The notes beneath the pieces were generated by a model. It was not told the DNA's origin. It worked only from the letters and a program-made list of their open reading frames with translations, and did not search any database. This document shows, piece by piece, positions 46,939 to 59,369 of a stretch of DNA of 64,000 nt. Positions within the stretch are counted from its first letter, which is position 1; each line of letters starts with the position of its first letter. The position numbers and the translations under genes are program-made. The DNA is from Rhinopithecus roxellana (Eukaryota > Chordata > Mammalia > Primates > Cercopithecidae). The DNA lies in contig NC_044554.1 in NCBI RefSeq assembly GCF_007565055.1, positions 139,685,463 to 139,749,462 of the forward strand, given 5' to 3'.

Positions 46939-49595
46939 AATTGTTTCCTGGAACAATTCCCTAGGAGTCATGACTAATCCAAAAATAACATTTCATTATC
47001 TCAAATATCTCAGAGACTTTAAAGATCATGTGTTTTCTAAAGTTACCCTAAACACATTGAGCAGATAATCTGTGCAGGTCTGGAGTCTCACTCAATATCA
47101 TTTTAAACTGCAAGTTGAAATATAAAGAAATGGAACCCATCAGTAATTCCAATAAGATGGCTTCAGAGACATCTTTCACGGATTGTGCTGACACAGGCAC
47201 CCAATGAGCTGCTAGGCAGTAGAGGGAACAGGGTGACCACAGGTCACACAGACAAGAAATTTCACAAACCCTTTCCAAAGAAGAAATTTAAATAAGACCC
47301 TACAGTCATTGCCTGATGGAAGTAATAGCAACAGTCAGCAATGCAGCAATCAGATACGGGATGTTTCATTTTGAACAAAAGCCTTAGGAGACATTCAGTG
47401 CTTATTGCACAATTCCCATTGAGTTAGTTATTATTTGGAAATGCTCTACTGACTCTGAATTATCCAGCCTCCTTTTAACTTTATGAGGCTGCTACAGAAA
47501 AGTTGTCTAAATGTCAGTCTGTTGTATGGAATAGATGTAATTCTACTTCTTCCCTCCATTTAAAAATCACAATAACTCAGAATTTGATGAAACTTAATGG
47601 TCATCTGGTCAAATCTCCTACTTATTCAAATCTGAACATCATAAAAATCAACAGTTGCTACATAAAAAGCTTAATAATTTGCAAAAGAATTTTTCTTCTT
47701 CTGAGTGGATCAAGAAATACTGGCATAATTCAGTAATGTTCCCTACCTTAACAAATACATGGCAAGAACAACAACAACAAAAACCTCTGCTCAGTTTATT
47801 TTAATCACAGGTGGAGGGATCAGTTAACTGTTTAACTGATACAAATCCCTGTTGAATGTGCTCAGTTCCAGCATGAACCAACTCTTGCAGAGATTATTAA
47901 CGTCTTCCATGAGGTGAAGAGCACACACTCCCATCATGAGAAAGGGCTTTCAAATTACTTTGTTAAATGCTTCTAGTCTCAATTTGTTAGTGCTTAACAT
48001 TTTTGTGGTTCTTTCACTCACATCATTTAAGTATATCTATGAAAAACTAATCTTCTTTGACAGCTAAGTTAATTTTAAACTTAACTTACACTACAGCATT
48101 CAAACACACTACATCATCCTAGATAATGAGAATTTTCAAATACTGACATTGAGTCTTCTGTGTGTGCGTGCTTGATGTGGGGCAAGGGAGATACCGCAAA
48201 ACTAACCCTCTAGTGTTACTAAAGTATTGATAGGAGACTTAACTGAAGGAGACTTAACTGTTCTAACCAGTGCCTTTTATTTCATACTTTCAGTACATTC
48301 TTGAGTCAGATAATCTCTTAAATTTTAATAAGTTATGTAACTTTATCTTCTGGACATCAAATTAGGGCATATTATCTGATTATAACTGAATACATGGTTT
48401 AATAAAGTCAGAAAATTCAAGATGGATGGACCCAGTAGTCGAGGGTGTGGATGTTCACTGTATATGAAAATCACTTTGGGTTCAAACATTTTTTTAAACT
48501 AACTGAATTTTTCAATATTACTGAGATGTTTAGATTCAATACCTAATATAATCAGTCAGGGGTATGCTAGCTAAAATTTTCCATCGCTTTTTTGGCTGAT
48601 ATAAACTAAAGTTAATTTTAATAGTAGCAGAGAAAGTATCTTTAGTAATGAAGACACAACAACTTGATATTAACTTTACCTTTCCATCAGAAGTCCAAAA
48701 TGCTATTGATTGAGTTATGCTACAGGAACAATAGCAGCCTTAAGCCTAAAGCTAGTTCTAGGAAGAATAAAAACTGAACTGAGAAATTCTTCATGGAAAT
48801 ACTACATTTGTACGTAGGGAGTGGGAAAGAGGGGACAATTGAAGTTAGTTGAAGGTGTCCTCCATTTGTCCGTACAGTATTATCTCTGTCCAGGCTCTTC
48901 CTATTTTAGTAATTTCTTATGTGCTATGGCAACATTTTAAACTTCATTCCACCCTTCCAAAGGAGTATGCCAGTCCAGCTGACTTGGAACAAGTGTCACT
49001 AACAAAGGAAAATGTTTCTACCAGGCCTGTGTCTTGTAAGAGACACTTAAGGGCTGAGAATTTTCCACTGTTGCCCTTGCATCCCTTTATCCGCCACAGC
49101 TGTTTTTCCTCCATCTTCTTTTGAACATAACTTTGGCCTCTAAATGCTCCTCTCCAACCCTCATGACAAAATCCAGGTTGTCCAAATAATGATTGCTAAT
49201 TTGAAAGAATCATTTGCCCATCCCCCAACCAGTTGACTTTTGCAGACATCGTTTCTCTCCCCTAAGGACCATAAAACCTCCTGCCTCTTTTCTCTAATTC
49301 AGATACTCCTTTAGAAACCCTGAAGCCAGACATTCTTAAATAAAGGTGCAAAGGATGCTCTGGTTAATTTTCTCCAACATCAATTTTGTAGGATTGTATT
49401 CAACTGGAAGGAACATGCAATACACTGGTGATTTTAAAGGTAGACATGTTTTATCTTTGCATGCTTTTTAATTCAGAAAGTTTCCCTAAAGTCTTAAAAT
49501 GATTAAGAATACATTTTTGGTATATTAATCAAATATGTCAGTTTCTTTATGTTATAACATGCCTGAGTGCCCTAATTAAAATCTATTAAACTAAC

Positions 49596-49765
49596 CTCTT
49601 CAGGCTCAATCAGTTTAAATTCCATGCCTCGACCAGTCCAGGCAATAAAATGAGAATTTGAAGGGTCATCCAGAAGAGCTACCAAAAACTGCCAGAGCTG
49701 AAGTGATCCTCGCCGTTGGTATGTGGGTCCTTCCCGATACATTCCTGGCTCTTGTTTGATGTCTC
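49596..49765 (-). CDS. ETV1: ETV1 exon: linker and first half of the ETS domain
   Basis: A 170-bp exon after acceptor 'TGTTTTAATTTAG', ending at donor GTTAGT. It completes a split glycine and encodes DIKQEPGMYREG, QRRGSLQLWQFL, VALLDDPSNSHF and IAWTGRGMEFKLIEPEE, about residues 314-370. LQLWQFL starts helix 1 of the ETS winged helix, and IAWTGRG...FKLIEP is its beta hairpin. IKQE fits the SUMO consensus. RRGS fits the protein kinase A consensus, and its serine falls at residue 334 when counted back from a 477-residue protein, which is the reported PKA site of ETV1. The upstream polypyrimidine tract is weak, being mixed with A. The sequence reads through in the expected frame with no change noticed. 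Confidence 0.98.
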
Positions 49766-52700
49766 CTAAATTAAAACATTTTTAAGTTTCTGTTATTAGC
49801 AATATTATGCTATTTTACATAAAATTCATCTTAAATCAATAACTAATATGGTTAAACCACAATCAACCACTTTATAGGTTTTCATGAAATATATTGTTAC
49901 CATTAAAAATGAATTTAAAATGGTTAAATGGTTGAATATAAACGAGCAAGCTGTACAAACTTACAGATAACTATATATAACACAGGTGCAGAATAAATCC
50001 TGTGTCAATATGAATGACACACATCATTTACTTACAAACATATTGTGGAACTATCTTTTTTTAAAATTGATCTCTTTAAAAACCATCGTATCTAATCAGA
50101 CTTCTTTGCTTTTATTGTTAATGCTATTACCCACTGCTCTAAGCAACACTGAAGAGGGAATAATCAATCTTAAGCTCTGGACATTTTATTCATACAAATT
50201 AAATTCTGCAAACTATAATTTATAAATAACTTATTGACCAGCTCATGAAAAACTATTGAAAATTTTAATGCAAATATTTCAAAGCAAATTTAATAGTATC
50301 CTAAACTGAGTTAAGTAATCTTCACTTTATACAAATAAGGAAAATCTTATGGGTAATTCAGGGCATACTGCATTATCATATTACTGTTACTACCTTTCCT
50401 TCACCGGCATCATATACCTTCCTATTAAAGCTACTACTTTTTCAACTGGTAACAGAAATTCTCTCTCATTTTTCTTTATCTCTTGTTTGTCCTTCACTCA
50501 CTTGAATTTAACTTGCTATTTTTTTTTCTAAAAGTCCAATTTAAAAATGTATGCATGAGAGATTTCTGTAAGTATGTATTTTTAAGCACAAAAAGTTTGT
50601 GTTACATTTATTTGATATTCATATCTAGTGTGAAAATCTGTTAAATAGAGCACAGCAATAAAGGTGTTCGTGTTGCAATGCTTCTGGTATAAATCTAGTC
50701 AGTTATATTAATTTTACAAAAAAATACAAAGTTTTATGAATGCTGATTATTTACTCTATCTGCGGCCACATGTCTCAAAAATATGTGGAACTGCTCACAT
50801 TGGGGATTGAGTGTCTAGGGCCCTGCAAGTGTATCATTGTTAATGCATAAATTACTCTTCTCCACTAAGAAACAATTCAGACAAAATATATCTAAGCCTA
50901 TGTAGTCATACTAAGTGTGAATTATAAAATACACCAAATTGCACACTTTCTAAAACTTACCTATCATCAGTAGAGACATATACCTCTTAAAATAATTATA
51001 GAAAGAGCAACATTTGAAAAACCTAAACCAAAATATAAAATGTGTGAGTCAATAGCTGCTAAAATCATTATGTTGTTTTGTTCTTAACATGATAATATAG
51101 AAGTGTATCTTCATATTGATTTCAATGACAGTTTTATTTATCTCAGTTTTTCCTTCTGAGATTTACAATTTTTTTTTATGGGAGTAACTAAGCAATTATG
51201 CAGATAGAGTAAAACACTGTTAAATTTTATAGTCTCTGTATTGCTTCTGCCTATAAATGTGACTGATCACACTGACCATGCACAGTGAAAAAATAAACCC
51301 CTCATTTTTCTTTCTTCTTGTTCTACATTACTTATAAAATACAAGACAAATACTATCTTCCAAAAAATGTTTTATTAGTATAAAATTTAAGAGTATTTAA
51401 AAGTCGAAGGGAATAAATAATCAAGGCAGCTAGTTCCCTAAATATTAGTGTGACTTTGGCCTCTCAGATTATATTGTAATTCTATCCATAATTTTGAGAT
51501 ATTTTTCTTCCTTATATGCCCTTACTAATTTTCAAGATCTCTGAAAACATGAAGCTCATCAAACACGAAAGAAACTAACGAAGGTCATTCCAAGAATAAG
51601 GGGCTTTATACTTTGTCTCAAGAGAAAAATCTGTATTTTAAGAATTCTGATGGTCTGCTAATGTTGCTGAATAGTAACGTTCACTCCTCTGAAACACAAA
51701 GCTTAAAAGCTAACATCTATTGTAGAATAAAACCAAAAATGTGATTCCTATAGGTTTTTTTTTTTTTCCTTGAATGCATTTAGAAACTTAAAGTGTGGAT
51801 AAAGAAGCAGATCTTCCCTAGACTTACCAGCCGTTCTGAGAAGGGTAAGGGCAGCAGAAAGCTTGGGAACATAGGGTAAACTGCAAGCAACTAATTAGAA
51901 ATTGAAAAGCAATCTGACCATGTACTTTGCTGTTTAAATAATGACAGTTTAAAACTTCAGAGAGTGCCCAAGTCGTTATAGCCAAGATCCCCAAAGTTTG
52001 TGCAATCAGCTAATCAGAGGGCCCCTGCTTGTTTCCTGTCAAACAATCAAAGCAGGAAATATGAAGACCCCTCTGAAGATCCACTAAACCAATTAACTGT
52101 TTACTTTTAACCCAAGCTTCCTCAAGATGCCAACTTTTGTCACCTTTGTCCAAAAAAAAAATCAATTTAGTTTGACACCCTTTTCTAACATGAGACCTTT
52201 GCGTTGCAATAGCAAGTGATATTAAAAAGGTAATGCTTTCCTAACTCCCTTTTAAGCAATTACAAAGTCATGCTACATTAGTAACATACATCTTCCCCAG
52301 TAAAAAAAAAAAAAAAAAAAAAAAAGAGGGGCTAACAATCACTAACTAAATGGGCAGTTATGTTGTTCCTGTGTTCCATAATGCATCTTTTCATGAACAA
52401 TAAAAGAAGAGAGGTTGCATTAGTCATCAGTACATCCACAGTGGCACGTTTTCTGCTCTGCTTTGCTAATTACAGGATCAGCTTTCAATAAATCTTGAAT
52501 AACAAGCTGCATGTGCTCAGCAGGGCAATGGAAAGCCCCCTCTTACCCTACACAAAGCTCAGCAAGAATGATGCTCTTTGGTTATTTCTCCAAAAGGGAA
52601 CTCTCCCCTAATACAAAAGAAACGGCTTCTTACTGGGGCAAGGAAAGAGATAAATTGTAATAGGTCAACTTTAGCTAAAATTAAGTGCATGATGAATTAT

Positions 52701-52806
52701 GTGCATAGAAATCTTTAAGTAGGGATGTCCACTGCTTTCAGAAGAAGTGAAGGTAATCACTCCATCTTTAAAAAAATCAAAACTTGAAGCAAAGTGTAAA
52801 ACCTAC
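49766..52806 (-). other. ETV1: ETV1 intron
   Basis: A 3.04-kb intron, donor GTAGGT at 52806-52801. It lacks Alu copies, unusual for this region. It has a T-run at about 51757-51769 and a 23-base A-run at about 52303-52325 without an obvious SINE body. Confidence 0.9.
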
Positions 52807-52875
52807 CATCGAATTTTTCTGGGACAACGCAGGTGTCATCATAAAACTGCCTCGGGCCCTTTTCGAACATACAGC
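52807..52875 (-). CDS. ETV1: ETV1 exon encoding GCMFEKGPRQFYDDT...
   Basis: A 69-bp exon after acceptor 'TTTTTCATCCACAG', ending at donor GTAGGT. It opens with GC, the last two bases of a glycine codon, and encodes CMFEKGPRQFYDD then TCVVPEKFD plus the first G of the next glycine, about residues 291-314. This is the PEA3-subfamily region just N-terminal of the ETS domain, thought to help autoinhibit DNA binding. Both ends are phase 1, so the exon could be skipped without frameshift. To be read correctly it needs a single G from the preceding exon; see the exon at 54404-54471, where that G is not available with a GT donor. Confidence 0.96.
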
Positions 52876-54402
52876 CTGTGGATGAAAAAGGAATACATTT
52901 ATTCATGATAGAAATGAAGCCCACACACACTTAAAATATAACCATTTAAAATAAAAATTGTGATAGAAAATGACTCTGCCACCACCTTTCAGTTCCTTGA
53001 CTCTGGACACATTATTTAACCTCTGTGCCTCAGTTTTGTCTTCTACTAAATGGGATGACGGTAACACCGCCTACCATGTTATAGGGCTGCTGTAGTTTAG
53101 AGTGATGCCTAGTACACAGTGAAATATAAAAGTTAGTTATTTATATTGCTAACTCAAGCCAGAGCTCACTAAACATTGGCAAGGATTTATCATGCATTGT
53201 CTCCTTTTTCAGATTCATCTAAATTTTCTTGTTCAATGAAAAAGTGAAAAGCAAGGTGAATTACTGGTATTCACATTATATTATTAGTCTGATGCTCTGA
53301 GACAGATTTATTTTATCCCCTTACTCTCTTGTAAAAATATTTAGGTGGGTTAACCTTCCTGTACTCAATTAGCAAATAAGAAGAAAGAAAAGTTTCCTTT
53401 TTTTTCTGTAACATAAGTCCACAGAAAAAAATGCAAAATAAATCAACAGCTTTTCATAATAATTTCCTCTCTCAAATATCCTTCACTGTGAACTTTCGTT
53501 GTTGCTATCTGTGATTACCAGGAATAAATTTCATAGAGTTTACTTTTATTTCTCAAATTTATTGGTCTTTATAGTGGGTGTATAATATTAACAACAGAAG
53601 CAACGATAATTACATTGCATTTGTGCAAAACTTTTAATTTCAAATATTTTACATTTACCATCTCATACTATCCTTTAAAATTCTACTAATATCATTTATA
53701 CAAAATAACCAATATTAGACCTAGCCTAAAAGGATGCATCCAAGTCAATCCTACTAAAGAGATGTAGAGTGTTTAGGTTAGGAACCATGCACATATTTCA
53801 GAAATCCTTTACTGAGGATTATATCCTGACGAAATCATTTTTACCATTACTTTTTAGGTATCAAAGTCCTTTAGAAGCAAAGCTTTCCTACCACGGTTAT
53901 CACAAGCCTGTCTATGAGAAAACTCCTTCCCTAGGCCTCCTATGTGAAATCTCATTCATATAAATTATTTGTCCAAAAATATAAAATCCAGAACATTTAA
54001 AGGTGAAAACCTTTAAATCGATGGTATTTTACTCCAAAACTATGACTAGGTCTGTAAAAGCAAAACCAAATATTCCTCAAAGATACATTTCAGTAGTAGT
54101 AAAGGGGGCTAATCCATAAAGCATATGTTCTATTTTAAAAGGATGTGATTGTTGGCAAAAAAGAACACAGAAATCCACTTTTCAGTTGTTTCTATGCATA
54201 TGACTCATGTTAACAACACAATACAAGATAGCACTACTTGAAACATCTTCTTTTTACTTTGGAAATAGTCTTAAAACAATTACTTAGGGAACATAAATGA
54301 TTTTTCCCAAATAATATAATGATTAATTAAATGACGTCATAATTGGGATGTCTGATTATTCTGAATGGTATTTATACGGAATTTCAATGATGGATAACTT
54401 AA
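52876..54402 (-). other. ETV1: ETV1 intron
   Basis: A 1.5-kb intron holding a MIR at 52965-53135. Acceptor 'CATCCACAG' is strong; the donor side is the anomalous junction near 54403. Confidence 0.85.
52965..53135 (+). repeat. MIR SINE
   Basis: 'TTATTTAACCTCTGTGCCTC', 'AGTTTTGTCTTCTACTAAAT' and 'GCCTAGTACACAGTG' follow the sense MIR consensus closely. Confidence 0.8.
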
Positions 54403-54403
54403 C

Positions 54404-54471
54404 TTCTGTTCTGCTGGGATGAGCCAGGAAGCCTTCTTGCCTCATATAAATGGAGTGGCAGCTAGGCACTT
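54404..54471 (-). CDS. ETV1: ETV1 exon encoding VPSCHSIYMRQEGF..., with defective-looking 3' junction
   Basis: Acceptor 'GTTGTTTCCTCTTTCAG' is followed by AA (the end of a split glutamate codon) and codons for VPSCHSIYMRQEGF and LAHPSRTE, about residues 268-290. The normal protein continues with a glycine split as G|GC, so the exon should be 69 bp and end GAAG, followed by GT. Here the strand reads ACAGAAGTTAAGT. If the intron starts at GT, the exon is 68 bp and the frame is lost; if the G stays in the exon, the intron would start with TT. One G appears to be missing (plus-strand 'AACTTCTG' where 'AACCTTCTG' is expected). An indel in the assembly is most likely. Exon identity is secure; the donor-side boundary is not. 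Confidence 0.88.
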
Positions 54472-55154
54472 CTGAAAGAGGAAACAACATTGGTCAAAGA
54501 GTCTGGAGCTGAAACGCTGAGGTTATCAATGGACAGGGTGCAGACAGAAAAGTTACAGAAATGGACACGGGTTCCCATGTGGGGAACATGCCAACATATA
54601 ATCAACATTTCATGCAGGGCCCACACATGAAATGAAAGAATGAAGAGCATATATCTTGGTGAATGCTGATTCTCTTGAACAGGAAGGTGAATTCAAAGTT
54701 TTACCCAAATAAACCTTGCTAAAGACCAGCTCAAACAGCAACCCACATGAATGTGATGGTGTCCTTGAAACAGGGTCACAAGTTTTAAATACGCACCAGG
54801 ACATTTAGCAAATACATTTGTATTAATCCCATAGCATTCTATGAATATAGCAACATTTGAAATATTTAGAAGCTTGCAAGTTGAAAATACTGTAAAATGT
54901 ATTATCAAAAGTTTTATTATGCTATTATACTATGCCTTCTTTATATGAAGTATTGCGATGCATATAATTCTGACCATATAAAAAACAGAGTTAACACTGT
55001 TTCCTGATATCTGCATTTATAATAGGGTTGCAGTATAGTTAATCTTTCAGGTTACCAAATAGTTAGCAATCCATTTTAGCCCAGCTTCTTAACCAATGGT
55101 ACTTCAAATTAATTTTTAATGCTATTTTGATTTATTCCCAGACATAAGGTCCCT

Positions 55155-55315
55155 TAAAGCAGCTGGGGCTGGAAGGGACAGTGTTAATAACTCTGCCATC
55201 AGCTCAGCAGCTGCTTTGAGGCAAGCATTTTGTTGAACTAATGTTGACACCCTGCCACAAAATACTTTTATTGACTGCTGCACACCTGGATTGCGGCTAT
55301 AAAAACAGCTGGCTG
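55155..55315. promoter_or_regulatory. E-box cluster with TATA-like motif in the ETV1 intron
   Basis: CAGCTG at 55160-55165, 55208-55213 and 55306-55311, CACCTG at 55283-55288, and CTATAAAAA at 55297-55305. GC content is higher than the surroundings. This could be an enhancer or an internal promoter; motifs alone do not prove either. Confidence 0.3.
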
Positions 55316-56499
55316 ACTCTGGAGGCAGCTAGAGGAAAACAGATAGGCTAAACTCTATTACATACAAGTGTGACTAAATGCAGTCTTTCCTTCCCAGAGT
55401 GGGAGAAAAGGAAGGAGAAAGGAAATGCAAACATTTCTGAGAAATTCACTATTTAATGTCAAAGAACACCTTATAAAGGTGTTTTAACATATTACAAAAT
55501 TAGCATAATCCTGGAAAACTAGATATTTGACATCAAACTTGAGATCTGATGGATAATTTCACTCATACCTTCCTTATTCAAATGGCTGATTTGTTTATTT
55601 TTATATTTATTTCATAATATTCTCAATAAATTCAAATTGATGATATTTAAGATATACTGACTTATAATTCATAATAAATTAATAACTTATCTGATAAGGC
55701 TAATGCCGGAATCTCCATTACACTTCCAAAGGCCCAACTTGCGAACTAAATTCTCAAAAAAGCAATGGATGGCAGTTTGGAAATATATGGAATGTGATTG
55801 TGTTTCTGCCAATTCCTATGACTATTTATACTCTAGTGTAAATAAAGTTAACATCTACCCCTTAAAATGGACACGCTTGGCTAGCATTGTTTAAATCTGG
55901 TCTATACTTAAAATTGGTGTCCTTTATACAGTCCAGAGAAGCCTGAAAAAAATATGGCTAAGAAGAGATTATCCCCATAAAGTAAGTAAAGTCATGTTAT
56001 CCTTAAGTGATATCAGTTAATTTATGACTATCAGAGTGGGTCAGACTCTAATCAAATTGTAGAAACATTTCCAAAGTGATTATTCAATCAAATGACTAAC
56101 ATGGTTAATTAGGAGCCATAAACATTGCTCTGAAGTTCATCAAAGTAATGACTCGCCCTGAAAAATTACTGCTAATTAAATTGCCTGCTGCTTTCGTTTC
56201 TACCTTATCTAATAAAAAATCCAACCAATGAAGTTTGGCATTACATTTTAACTTTTGTTAAATGCTTGACTATGATCCAAACTAACTAAGCGGCGACTTC
56301 AAAGGCAAATGTTTTGTGGCAGAGAAAGGAGGTATTTCATATGCATTCACTTCTGTTTCTTCACGAATAAAATGTACAAAGTTCAACAACCATAACAAGC
56401 TGCAGTTTAACCCATGCAAAAATATTAAGATGACTGCATATTCACACTGTCCTATTATGCATCCACAGATTATAGTTTAAGGATCATTAGTACAAGTAC

Positions 56500-56760
56500 A
56501 GCACAATGGTTATAAACATGCACCTTGTCATCTGGTAGAACTGATTTTGAATCTCAGTTGTGATATTGCACGGGAGTATGACATTTTGTTGTTAACATAT
56601 CTAACTCCCAACTTTCTCATCTGTAAAATGGGAATAATAATAATAATGACATCCTTAAAAGGGTTGTTGGGAGGACCATATGGAGTAAGTTATGTGCAAC
56701 ATTTTGCACAGTATCTGCACACTGTGAGAATTCACCATATGGGACTTATTATTAATAACA
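56500..56760 (+). repeat. MIR SINE, long
   Basis: 'GCACAATGGTTATAAACATG', 'TTGAATCTCAGTTGTGATAT', 'CTTTCTCATCTGTAAAATGG' and 'GGGTTGTTGGGAGGACCATA' give an almost complete MIR in sense orientation. Confidence 0.88.
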
Positions 56761-57050
56761 GACTGTATTTTTAAGTGATCCTCACAAGTATTTAAACTTA
56801 GTACTTTAACCACAGTACTTAAAACTAGAAATAATTATATATCTAAATAAGTTACATTTGTTATCTTACTTTGTTGTTCTTAAATTATATGAGATGAGTG
56901 TTTTGTCGATTATTAGTGTACTTATTCTGGATATTTTTCACAAATCTATTAATCTATGATATTTAAAATACAATAACATTCATTATAAACTTACAAAGTT
57001 TAAGCCAGACTCTCCAGTAGATGCTTTAACTATTTGGGGGTACCTCTTTT

Positions 57051-57338
57051 TTTTGTTTTTTGAGACGGAGTCTCGCTCTGTTGCCCAGGCTAGAGTGCAG
57101 TGGTGCAATCTCGGCTCACTGCAAGCTCTGTCTCCTGGCTCACGTCATTCTCCTGTCTCAGCCTCCCGAGTAGCTGGGACTACAGGTGTCCGCCACCATA
57201 CCCAGCTAATTTTTGTATTTTTAGTACAGTGTTTCACCATGTTGACCAGGCTGGTCTCGAACTCCTGACCTCAGTTGATTCACCTGCCTCGGCCTCCCAA
57301 AGTGCTGGGATTACAGGCGTGAGCCACTGCACCTGGCC
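57051..57338 (-). repeat. Alu SINE with target-site duplication
   Basis: Antisense Alu flanked by 'GGGGGTACCTCTTTT' (57036-57050) and 'GGGGGTGCCTCTTTT' (57339-57353). A short deletion removes part of the usual 'TAGTAGAGACGGGG' block ('TTAGTACAGTGTTTCACC'). Confidence 0.92.
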
Positions 57339-57683
57339 GGGGGTGCCTCTTTTGAGCTTCTTTTTACAGTGTTACCCCTTCATGTTAGCTCCTAAAGCAC
57401 TCTGGCTTTAAAATTTTTAAATTAAATCTAAAAATTAAATTATATAAATTTAATTTAGGACAAAGAATTTTATTTGTTTCAAAATTTGTGGATCAAAGAG
57501 CTCTATGACATATTAGTACTGGCCAAATCAGCTTACAGAAATTAAACCGCCTATAATTTGTTACAGATGAGTTCATGGTGATGAAAGCTGATCTAATATG
57601 CTGCAAAAATTCAAAGCAACAAAGCGCTGTTGTCCTTTTAAAGCACTAATCAATGTAGCGGAAGTTAAGAATAATAATAAACT

Positions 57684-57984
57684 GGCCGGGCGCGGTGGCT
57701 CAAGCCTGTAATCCCAGCACTTTGGGAGGCCGAGACAGGCGGATCACGAGGTCAGGAGATCGAGACCATCCTGGCTAACACGGTGAAACCCCGTCTCTAC
57801 TAAAAATACAAAAACTAGCCGAGCGAAGTGGCGGGCGCCTGTAGTCCCAGCTACTCGGGAGGCTGAGGCAGGAGAATGGCATAAACCCGGGAGGCGGCGC
57901 TTGCAGTGAGCTGAGATCCAGTCACTGCACTCCAGCCCCGGCGACAGAGTGAGACTCTGCCAAAAAAAAAAAAAAAAAAAAAAA
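57684..57984 (+). repeat. AluY, Old World monkey type
   Basis: Low-divergence Alu with 'GGCTCAAGCCTGTAATCCC', 'AAAAACTAGCCGAGCGAAGT' and 'ATGGCATAAACCCGGGAGGC', plus 'GAGATCCAGTCACTGC', all features of cercopithecoid AluYR copies. Target duplication is an AATAATAATAAA-type sequence at 57667-57682 and 57983 onward. Confidence 0.92.
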
Positions 57985-59369
57985 GAATAATAATAATAAA
58001 CGAACACCCCAAACTATCTAATTTGATTAGTCTTCACATTTAGCAACACTGTAAAGTTCTCTTCAAATTAAAATACCCAGACAAGAAACTAAAAAAAAAA
58101 AAAAAGTTGCCTTCTTCTCTGTCTCTTGATTTGCATTTTCAGGCTATGCTGGGAAACATAATATTGATTTGGGAAGCTTTACAAAAGGTTTGACCACAAA
58201 GTGCAGTTTTGAATTTGCACATTTAAAATTGCTAGGCACTCTCTGATTTGCATATTTACTGCCTCTAGGGCAGAATGGAGGTTTTCCTTTAGGGCAGAGT
58301 TTGCTTAAAATTTCAAGGAGCTACATCAGGCCAGGGCAAAGAGAAAAGATTTGCCCCAATTGTCTGAGATATCTGTACACAAGTGGCTGCAATTGCTCTG
58401 TTATCAAATAGTGTGTAAATCTGGAATTATAATATATTATAACCTCTAAGTAAGGGAGAAAAACAAGTCTCTTTCATTTGATGCTTTTGGTTAAATTCCT
58501 CTAGCAATAAGGAGTGTATAACTTAATTAAGCATCCGAATCTCTTAGACTAAATGAGAAATCTCAGTAAAATATAAATACGTTTGATGTTGTATTTTAAT
58601 GTGGTTTTGCTTCCCTACAAGTAAACAGTGCAAAGTTGGATTGATTATACACTTGACTAACTCCTTGTGGAGGTGAGATGACAAAATCAAGTCCATATAA
58701 ACTTGTCTATTGTATATTGATGATTTCTAAAACTTGGCACATTAAATATCCAGAGCCAAAATGTGTATGTAAACACATATCTGAAATTATCATATACTCA
58801 GTAAAAAATATGTGTATCAATGCATAACTAGTTTTTCAAAAACGTTTGTCTATTATCTAAAAAATACTGACTTGTATTAATAATTAATGTCACCAATCTC
58901 ATTCAAGAAAGATGAGCATAGTGACAGATCTTGCCAATATTTTATCTCTTTTAAACTTAGTGCTTCACTAGATTTTTTGTTTGCTTACTTCTTCTCATTT
59001 CCTGGTAAGCTCACAGTTTATGTTTAAAATCCAAAAGTTTTCAAGAGTGCATAAATAACCTGAGTTTTATGCAGATGTGTTTAAATGCAAAGGCATCACA
59101 TATATGCCATACTTTTAGCCTGTTTTTCCAATTGTCACATCTCAAATTGAGTGTAGTCAATTGAGAAAACTTATTTCATAAAGTTTCCTAGAATGAATGA
59201 TAATGGAAATACATTTTTATACCACTTTTACCATATAACCACTATATTGTAGAACAAGTCTAAAAGTAATTATCTCCCAAAATAAGGACATATATATCTG
59301 AATTCATGTGGGAATGATAGCAAAAAAAGTGGTTTTATGAGACCTAGCTGCTGTTTATTGGGAAGCTCA

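Larger units (their letters stand above)
44008..49595 (-). other. ETV1: ETV1 intron between ETS exons
   Basis: A 5.59-kb intron with donor GTTAGT at 49595-49590. It includes Alus at 44175 and 46642, a G-rich patch at 45681-45703, and otherwise mostly repeat-poor AT-rich sequence. A GC-richer segment at 48840-49360 might be an unassigned LTR. No further exon seen. Confidence 0.9.

Noticed and set aside
54462..54908. Overlapping short minus-strand frames (60-71 codons) upstream of the VPSCHSIYM exon as additional ETV1 exons
   Set aside because: They do not match ETV1 sequence, and lie just upstream of the strong acceptor in what must be intron.
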